From: Rhodanobacteraceae bacterium UBA703
Lineage (GTDB): Bacteria; Pseudomonadota; Gammaproteobacteria; Xanthomonadales; Rhodanobacteraceae
DNA: 14,014 bases
NCBI GenBank assembly: GCA_002297645.1
Contig: DBMH01000234.1
Location: forward strand, 8,832 to 22,845
Direction of reading: 5' to 3'
The position numbers and the translations under genes were made by a program. The number at the start of each line of letters is the position of its first letter. Positions within the stretch are counted from its first letter, which is position 1. The notes under the pieces were generated by a model that made no database searches, had not been told where the DNA came from, and saw only the letters and a list, made by a program, of their open reading frames with translations. Below are positions 9,398 through 14,014 of the stretch, one piece after another.

Positions 9398-10864
9398 ATG
9401 ATCCAATTCAACCCAGCCGACCTCGCGACCCTGCGCCCGGAGCTGTTCCTGCTCGGCGCGACCTGCGCGATCCTCCTGATCGACCTGTTCCTGAAGCCGG
9501 CGCAGCGCAACGTCACGCACTGGCTCTCGCTGGCCGCGCTCGCCGTCACTGCGGTGCTGGTCTGCTGCGGTGCGCCGCAGGAGCACGGCGTGACCGCGTT
9601 CAACGGCATGTTCATCCGCGACGGCGTCGCCACCGTGCTGAAGGTGTTCGTGCTGCTGACGACGGGCCTCGTCTTCCTCTACGGGCGTGGCTACCTGCGC
9701 GACCGCGGCCTGTTCATCGGCGAGTTCTATCTTCTGCTGCTGTTCGCGACACTGGGCATGATGCTGCTCGTGTCCGCGGGAAGCCTCGTCACGATCTATC
9801 TCGGCCTGGAACTGCTGACGCTGAGCTCGTACGCGCTGGTGGCGCTGAACCGCGACTCGCGCGCCTCGTCGGAGGCCGCGATCAAGTACTTCGTCCTGGG
9901 TGCGCTGGCGTCCGGCCTGCTCCTGTACGGCATGTCGATGATCTACGGCGCGACCGGCACGCTCGACCTCGCGCGCATCCACGCCGTCGCCGACTTCTCG
10001 GCCAACAGCCCGCACCACATGCTGCTCGCGTTCGGCCTCGTCTTCCTGGTCGTCGGCATCGCGTTCAAGTTCGGCGCGGCGCCGTTCCACATGTGGCTTC
10101 CGGACGTCTACCACGGCGCGCCGACGGCGATCACCGTGTTCATCGGTTCCGCTCCGAAGCTGGCGGCATTCGGCATGGCCTATCGCCTGCTCGACGGCGC
10201 GATGGGCGGCATGAGCGGGCAGTGGTCGCTGATGCTGGCCGTGCTCGCAGTCCTGTCGCTGGCGATCGGCAACCTGTTCGCGATCGCGCAGTCGAACCTC
10301 AAGCGCATGCTCGCGTACTCGACGATCTCGCACATCGGCTTCCTGCTGCTCGGCTTCGTCAACGGCACGACCAGCGGCTACGCCGCGGCGATGTTCTACG
10401 CGATCAGCTACGCGCTGATGGCGGCGGTCGCGTTCGGCATGATCCTGCTGCTGGCGCGTGCCGGGTTCGAGGCCGAGGAGATCGACGACTTCAAGGGACT
10501 GAACAAGCGCAATCCGTGGTACGCCGCGGTCATGGCGCTCGCCATGTTCTCGCTCGCCGGCGTGCCGCCGCTGTTCGGCTTCTTCGCCAAGCTGATGGTG
10601 CTGAAGGCAGCCATCGACGCCGGCCAGCTCTGGCTGGCGATCGTCGCGATCGCGTTCGCGATCATCGGCCTCTTCTACTATCTGCGCGTGGTCAAGGTCA
10701 TCTACTTCGACGAGCCCCAGGACCACGGTCCGCTGGCGCTGCCGAAGGACCTCGCGTTCCGCGTCGGCCTGTCGCTCAACGGCCTCGCCCTGCTCGTGCT
10801 CGGCGTCGCCTGGAGCCCGCTGCTGGAGTGGTGCTACGGCGCCTTCGCCATCGTCGCGAAATAA
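9398..10864 (+). CDS. nuoN: NADH-quinone oxidoreductase subunit N (NuoN)
   Basis: NuoN is the antiporter-like proton channel nearest the quinone-binding part of complex I and the last gene of the operon. It has 488 residues, matching the full-length E. coli protein (485). Key residues are E138 in YLGLELLTLSSYALVALNR and K224 in GIAFKFGAAPFHMWLPDVYH. The motif QSNLKRMLAYSTISHIGFLL carries the second conserved lysine. The C-terminal membrane segment with FYYLRVVKVIYFDEP is typical. TAGG overlapping the nuoM stop (9385-9388) is the probable ribosome site, 9 bases before the ATG. The TAA is followed by an AT-rich gap without a visible terminator hairpin. Confidence 0.97.
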   Translation: MIQFNPADLATLRPELFLLGATCAILLIDLFLKPAQRNVTHWLSLAALAVTAVLVCCGAPQEHGVTAFNGMFIRDGVATVLKVFVLLTTGLVFLYGRGYLRDRGLFIGEFYLLLLFATLGMMLLVSAGSLVTIYLGLELLTLSSYALVALNRDSRASSEAAIKYFVLGALASGLLLYGMSMIYGATGTLDLARIHAVADFSANSPHHMLLAFGLVFLVVGIAFKFGAAPFHMWLPDVYHGAPTAITVFIGSAPKLAAFGMAYRLLDGAMGGMSGQWSLMLAVLAVLSLAIGNLFAIAQSNLKRMLAYSTISHIGFLLLGFVNGTTSGYAAAMFYAISYALMAAVAFGMILLLARAGFEAEEIDDFKGLNKRNPWYAAVMALAMFSLAGVPPLFGFFAKLMVLKAAIDAGQLWLAIVAIAFAIIGLFYYLRVVKVIYFDEPQDHGPLALPKDLAFRVGLSLNGLALLVLGVAWSPLLEWCYGAFAIVAK

Positions 10865-10878
10865 ATATCTTCGGACTC

Positions 10879-10907
10879 TCGACATTCTTCGAAGTTGCGG
10901 ATATATT
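10879..10907 (+). promoter_or_regulatory. Probable sigma70 promoter for the initiator tRNA
   Basis: TCGACA (10879-10884, five of six bases matching the -35 consensus) and TATATT (10902-10907, -10) are separated by exactly 17 bases. Transcription would begin near 10914, a few bases before the tRNA 5' end at 10919, which RNase P would trim. The sequence around it is distinctly AT-rich against the GC-rich background. An 8-bp palindrome CTTCGAAG (10887-10894) sits in the spacer. The call rests on consensus match and position. Confidence 0.7.
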
Positions 10908-10918
10908 AAGTGACTCGG

Positions 10919-10995
10919 TGCGGGGTGGAGCAGTCTGGCAGCTCGTCGGGCTCATAACCCGAAGGTCGCAGGTTCAAATCCTGCCCCCGCTACCA
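10919..10995 (+). tRNA. metY: Initiator tRNA-fMet (anticodon CAU)
   Basis: The 77-nt gene folds as a complete cloverleaf. The acceptor stem is GCGGGG with CCCCGC, the D stem GAGC with GCTC, the anticodon arm TCGGG-CTCATAA-CCCGA and the T stem GCAGG with CCTGC, and the CCA end is encoded (10993-10995). The anticodon CAT is at 10953-10955. Initiator hallmarks are all present: an unpaired 1:72 position (here T10919 against T10991 instead of the E. coli C:A), three G:C pairs next to the anticodon loop, and A11:U24 in the D stem. Placement just before rimP-nusA-infB matches metY of E. coli. Confidence 0.95.
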
Positions 10996-11015
10996 GCTTC
11001 ACCGAGGTCACAAGG

Positions 11016-11042
11016 AAAAGGCCGCCTCGTGCGGCCTTTTTA
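11016..11042 (+). terminator. Intrinsic terminator after the initiator tRNA
   Basis: A perfect 10-bp stem, AAAAGGCCGC (11016-11025) and GCGGCCTTTT (11031-11040), with the 5-base loop CTCGT, runs into a T-tract. It lies 20 bases after the tRNA 3' end and before the rimP leader. It should end most tRNA transcripts, so rimP-nusA-infB would depend on read-through or on a promoter I could not identify downstream. Confidence 0.85.
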
Positions 11043-11049
11043 CTGGCTA

Positions 11050-11145
11050 GGCGCAGGGAGTGCGCCGGCTGCCTTGCGGGGCAGCTCGCCGATGTTGGAT
11101 GCGACACAACGGCGAACTACGGAATGGGCCTCGCGCCCTTTTTTT
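11050..11145 (+). promoter_or_regulatory. Structured leader before rimP (candidate rimP-leader attenuator)
   Basis: Four consecutive stems are visible. GGCGCA (11050-11055) pairs with TGCGCC (11061-11066). GCTGCC (11068-11073) pairs with GGCAGC (11080-11085). TCGCCG (11086-11091) pairs with CGGCGA (11110-11115). The last is a GGGC/GCCC hairpin followed by seven T residues. Gammaproteobacterial rimP-nusA-infB operons are known to have a leader ending in a Rho-independent terminator (the Rfam rimP-leader). Matching this sequence to that family is my inference from position and shape. Confidence 0.55.
11126..11145 (+). terminator. Weak intrinsic terminator / attenuator at the rimP leader end
   Basis: GGGC (11126-11129), loop CTCGC and GCCC (11135-11138) are followed by seven Ts (11139-11145). 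The stem is only 4 bp but all G:C, and the U-tract is excellent. It lies 29 bases before the rimP TTG, so it would cut off the rimP-nusA-infB message unless antiterminated. Confidence 0.6.
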
Positions 11146-11174
11146 GTTTCTGTCTTCTGGAAAAATACTCGCCC

Positions 11175-11702
11175 TTGGACGCGGAACTGAATCAGCTGCT
11201 GGCCCCCGTGATCGCCGACCTCGGCCTCGAACTGGTCGGCATCGAGTTCGCCCAGAGCGGGGGAGGCAGCCTGTTGCGCGTCTATATCGACGAGCCGGAA
11301 CGCGGCGTTTCGATCGAGGATTGCGAACGGGCCAGCCGCGAGATTTCCGCGCTGCTCGACGTCCACGACCCGGTGGCCGGTCGCTACACGCTGGAAGTGT
11401 CCTCGCCGGGGTTGGAGCGGCCGCTGTTCACGACGGATCACTTCGAGCGTTTCCTCGGGCAGCAGGTCAAGATCGGCGTGAATCTGCCGATCGACGGCCG
11501 GCGTCGCTTCCAGGGGCGGATCGAGGCCGTCGAGGGCGACCGCATCACGATCGAGCAGGACGGCAAGCCGGTGGCGATCGCGCATGCGAACATCGCCAAG
11601 GCGCGCCTGGTGCCGGACTACGTCGCACTCGGCCTCGCCCCAGCCCCGCGCGAGGGCGGGAAGAAGCCTGCCGGACCGGGACCGCGCAAGACGAAGAGTT
11701 GA
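11175..11702 (+). CDS. rimP: Ribosome maturation factor RimP
   Basis: RimP binds the free 30S subunit and is needed for its maturation. Family sequence is clear: LAPVIADLGLELVGIEF, LLRVYIDEPERGVSIEDCE, ASREISALLDV and YTLEVSSPGLERPLF. The C-terminal SH3-like domain follows (GRRRFQGRIEAVEGDRITIE ... IAKARLVPDY), with a basic tail ending in PRKTKS. From the TTG at 11175 the protein has 175 residues, longer than the E. coli one (150) because of the tail. The only in-frame ATG upstream (11124) sits in the terminator hairpin and would add MGLAPFFCFCLLEKYSP, which does not look like RimP, so TTG is preferred. Ribosome binding is weak (GGA at 11159-11161, 13 bases away), so the start is less certain than the identity. 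Confidence 0.9.
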   Translation: MDAELNQLLAPVIADLGLELVGIEFAQSGGGSLLRVYIDEPERGVSIEDCERASREISALLDVHDPVAGRYTLEVSSPGLERPLFTTDHFERFLGQQVKIGVNLPIDGRRRFQGRIEAVEGDRITIEQDGKPVAIAHANIAKARLVPDYVALGLAPAPREGGKKPAGPGPRKTKS

Positions 11703-11745
11703 AAGCCATTGGTGGATTCCGCATCTCGCGCGGTCGGCGCGGCGA

Positions 11746-11772
11746 GCGGAACGGGATCTTGAACCATTCCGC
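11746..11772 (+). repeat. Inverted repeat between rimP and nusA
   Basis: GCGGAA (11746-11751) and TTCCGC (11767-11772) form a 6-bp stem that extends with mismatches on both sides. There is no T-tract, so it is not a terminator. It lies in the 100-bp rimP–nusA gap upstream of the nusA ribosome site and may be an mRNA processing or stability element, or nothing. No other gene is seen in this gap. Confidence 0.3.
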
Positions 11773-11802
11773 CCGCACGAAGCAGGCGCGAAGGAGTTGG
11801 GA

Positions 11803-13290
11803 ATGAGCAAAGAACTGTTGCTGGTCGTCGATGCGGTCGCAAACGAAAAGGGCGTCCCGAGAAGCGTGATCTTCGAGGCGATGGAAGCCGCGCTCGCGTC
11901 CGCCGCGAAGAAGCGCTATGCCGAGGAAGACGTCGCCGTGCGCGTCACGATCGACCGCGACAGCGGCGAGTACGAGACCTTCCGGCGTTGGGAAGTCGTG
12001 CCCGACGACATCGTGATGGAGTCGCCGGATCGCCAGATCCGCCTGATGGACGCGGCCGACGAGGCGCCGGGCGTCGACGTCGGCGGTTTCGTCGAGCAGC
12101 AGATCGAGAATCCGGACTTCGGCCGCATCTCGGCGCAGGCGGCAAAGCAGGTCATCGTGCAGCGCGTGCGCGAAGCGGAGCGCGCGCTGGTCGTGGACGC
12201 GTACAAGGATCGCGTCGGCGAGCTGATCACCGGCATCGTCAAGCGCGTGGAGCGCGGTGCGGTCTACCTCGATCTCGGCGGCAACGCCGAAGCCTTCGTG
12301 CCGCGCGACCGCGCGATTCCGCGCGAAGCCGTGCGCGCCGGCGACCGCCTGCGCGGCTACCTGTACGAAGTGAAGTCGGAACCGCGCGGCCCGCAGCTGT
12401 TCGTTTCGCGCACGGCACCGGAACTGATGATGGAGCTGTTCAAGCTCGAGGTGCCGGAAGTCGGCCAGGGCCTGGTCGAGATCAAGGCCTGCGCGCGTGA
12501 CGCCGGCGACCGCGCCAAGATCGCCGTCATCGCGCACGATCATCGCACCGATCCGATCGGCGCCTGCATCGGCATGCGCGGTTCGCGCGTGCAGGCGGTG
12601 TCGAACGAACTCAACGGCGAGCGCATCGACATCGTGCTGTGGAACGAGGCGCCGGCCCAGTTCGTCATCAACGCGATGGCGCCGGCCGAAGTGCAGTCGA
12701 TCATCGTCGACGAGGAAAAGCACTCGATGGACATCGCCGTCGCCGAGGACAAGCTCTCGCAGGCGATCGGCCGCGGCGGCCAGAACGTGCGCCTGGCGAG
12801 CAAGCTGACGGGTTGGCAGCTCAACGTGATGACGGCCGACCAGGTGCGCCAGAAGAGCGAAGCCGAGCAGGAGGCCGCGCGCCAGCTGTTCACGAACAAG
12901 CTCGAGGTCGACGACGAGATCGCGCAGATCCTGGTGCAGGAAGGCTTCTCGACGGTCGAGGAGATCGCCTACGTCCCGACCGCCGAGCTGCTCGGCATCG
13001 AAGGCTTCGACGAGGACATCGTCGAGGAGCTGCGCGCCCGCGCGCGCGACGCCCTCCTGACGGAGGCGCTGGCGGTCGAGGAAGGCATCGACGAGCATCA
13101 GCCGGCCGAGGACCTGCTCGCCGTCGACGGCATGCAGGAGGCGCTGGCGTTCGAGCTGGCCTCGCACGGCATCGTCACGCGCGAGAACCTCGCCGACCTC
13201 GCCACCGACGAGTTCATGGAGCTCGGCCTCGACGGCATCGACGAAGAACAGGCGGCGGCGCTGATCATGGCCGCGCGCGCGGATTCATAA
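11803..13290 (+). CDS. nusA: Transcription termination/antitermination factor NusA
   Basis: NusA binds RNA polymerase and nascent RNA and modulates pausing, intrinsic termination and antitermination. ATG 11803, preceded by AAGGAG (11791-11796), gives 495 residues, the same length as E. coli NusA. Domains in order are the N-terminal RNA-polymerase-binding domain (about 1-130), S1 (about 135-200; RVGELITGIVKRVERGAVYL), KH1 (about 213-280 with GMRGSR at 257) and KH2 (about 283-345 with AIGRGGQNVRLASKLTGW at 321). Two acidic repeats fill the C terminus (LVQEGFSTVEEIAYVP; LASHGIVTRENLADLA). Having both repeats is typical of gamma- and some other proteobacteria. It may autoregulate its operon at the upstream leader, which is inference from the E. 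coli case. Confidence 0.97.
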   Translation: MSKELLLVVDAVANEKGVPRSVIFEAMEAALASAAKKRYAEEDVAVRVTIDRDSGEYETFRRWEVVPDDIVMESPDRQIRLMDAADEAPGVDVGGFVEQQIENPDFGRISAQAAKQVIVQRVREAERALVVDAYKDRVGELITGIVKRVERGAVYLDLGGNAEAFVPRDRAIPREAVRAGDRLRGYLYEVKSEPRGPQLFVSRTAPELMMELFKLEVPEVGQGLVEIKACARDAGDRAKIAVIAHDHRTDPIGACIGMRGSRVQAVSNELNGERIDIVLWNEAPAQFVINAMAPAEVQSIIVDEEKHSMDIAVAEDKLSQAIGRGGQNVRLASKLTGWQLNVMTADQVRQKSEAEQEAARQLFTNKLEVDDEIAQILVQEGFSTVEEIAYVPTAELLGIEGFDEDIVEELRARARDALLTEALAVEEGIDEHQPAEDLLAVDGMQEALAFELASHGIVTRENLADLATDEFMELGLDGIDEEQAAALIMAARADS

Positions 13291-13303
13291 GGCGGAATAC
13301 GGA

Positions 13304-13350
13304 GCCCCGACGGGGCGGACAGGCGCCGGCGCGGTCGCGGCGGCGCCGGC
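13304..13350 (+). other. Two strong hairpins in the nusA–infB gap
   Basis: The 141-bp gap between nusA and infB contains no gene. It holds GCCCC (13304-13308) with GGGGC (13312-13316), loop GAC, and GCCGGCGC (13325-13332) with GCGCCGGC (13343-13350), loop of 10. Neither is followed by a T-tract, so intrinsic termination is unlikely. They could act in mRNA processing or stability; RNase III cleavage between nusA and infB is known in E. coli, but applying it here is speculative. Confidence 0.4.
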
Positions 13351-13431
13351 GGGATGGAGCAGGAACGGCCGCTCGTGCGAAGCGTCGTTGGTGGTTGCAG
13401 AAAGTCGCACGGGCCACGGAGTACCCAATCG

Positions 13432-14014
13432 ATGTCGGACGTCACGATCAAGCAACTGGCCAAGGTTCTCGGCACGCCTGTCGACAAGCTGCTCTCGCAG
13501 CTGGGCGAGGCGGGCATGAAGTTCACCGATCCGGATCAGGTCATCAGCAGCACCGAGAAGGTGAAGCTGCTCGGCTTCCTGCGCCGTACGCACGGCAAGA
13601 AGGAGGAGGCCGCCATCGAGACGAGTTCCGCACCGCGGCAGATCACGTTGAAGCGGCGCACGGTGAGCGAAATCACCGTCGCTCCGGGACAGCGCGGCGC
13701 GAGCGCGAAGACGGTCAACGTCGAGGTGCGCCAGAAGCGCACCTACGTCAAGCGCAGCGTGGTCGAGGAAGAGGCCAGCGCCCAGATCGACCCGGAGCGC
13801 GAGGACGCGCTGCGCAAGCTCAACGAATCGCAGCAGAAGCGCGAGGCGGAGGAGCAGCAGCGCATCGAGGCCGAACGTCGTCGCCACGACGAGGACGCGA
13901 AGCAGCGCGCCGCGGAAGACGCGCGCCGTGCCGCCGCGGAAGAAGCGCGACGCGCCGAGGACGAGGCGAAGCAGGTCGTCGTGGAAGCGGCGGCTGTCGA
14001 GGAAGCCGCGCCCG
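13432..14014 (+). CDS. infB: Translation initiation factor IF-2 (InfB), 5' part only
   Basis: IF-2 is the GTPase that brings initiator tRNA-fMet to the ribosome and promotes subunit joining. The window ends inside the gene after 194 codons, before the G domain. Residues 1-50 are the IF2 N-terminal fold (MSDVTIKQLAKVLGTPVDKL, then LLSQLGEAGMKFTDPDQVIS). The IF2-associated region follows (ITLKRRTVSEITV ... VEVRQKRTYVKRS). From about residue 105 a highly charged Glu/Arg/Ala-rich stretch begins, predicted to be a long helix and typical of gammaproteobacterial IF-2. GGAG at 13418-13421 is the ribosome site. The gene sits in the same unit as the initiator tRNA it acts with. Confidence 0.96.
   Translation, partial: MSDVTIKQLAKVLGTPVDKLLSQLGEAGMKFTDPDQVISSTEKVKLLGFLRRTHGKKEEAAIETSSAPRQITLKRRTVSEITVAPGQRGASAKTVNVEVRQKRTYVKRSVVEEEASAQIDPEREDALRKLNESQQKREAEEQQRIEAERRRHDEDAKQRAAEDARRAAAEEARRAEDEAKQVVVEAAAVEEAAP

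Noticed and set aside
11584..11802. Upstream start extending NusA by 73 residues
   Set aside because: It overlaps rimP in another frame and has no NusA-like sequence; ATG 11803 has AAGGAG and gives the standard 495 residues.

Overview
The window is a GC-rich, entirely plus-strand stretch of a bacterial chromosome. It carries the distal part of a respiratory complex I operon (nuoF to nuoN) followed directly by the initiator tRNA–rimP–nusA–infB locus. Gene order, the metY-rimP-nusA-infB arrangement and the full-length two-acidic-repeat NusA point to a gammaproteobacterium. NuoG lacks the N7 cluster ligands. Two intergenic repeats, one of GGGAATC/CCCATTC heptamers and one of CCCTCTCCC-type hairpins, resemble those common in Xanthomonadales/Lysobacterales. 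The order-level placement is inference; a similarity search would settle it.

Positions 1-10864 hold nuoF (3' part only), nuoG, nuoH, nuoI, nuoJ, nuoK, nuoL, nuoM and nuoN in the canonical order. Together they cover the NADH-dehydrogenase module (NuoF, NuoG), the connecting iron-sulfur arm (NuoI), the quinone site and membrane foot (NuoH) and the proton-pumping arm (NuoJ, K, L, M, N). Most junctions are tight (ATGA overlap to 23 bp). The exceptions are nuoF–nuoG and nuoI–nuoJ, each split by a palindromic repeat. In both spacers one open frame starts at an ATGA overlapping the upstream stop and ends at an ATGA overlapping the downstream start, so translational coupling could survive the insertions.

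Positions 10865-10918 are a short AT-rich gap with a good sigma70-type promoter and no visible nuo terminator. The initiator tRNA (10919-10995) follows, with all initiator hallmarks, then an intrinsic terminator. Next comes a structured leader of several hairpins ending in a second, weaker hairpin plus U-tract just before rimP, which fits the known rimP-leader attenuator idea. rimP (probable TTG start), nusA and the 5' end of infB complete the window.

This is mostly conserved housekeeping DNA and I see no novel defence, mobile or metabolic system. The observations most worth checking are the ATGA-to-ATGA small frames created by the two repeats, the rimP leader, and the unusual U1:U72 mismatch of the initiator tRNA.
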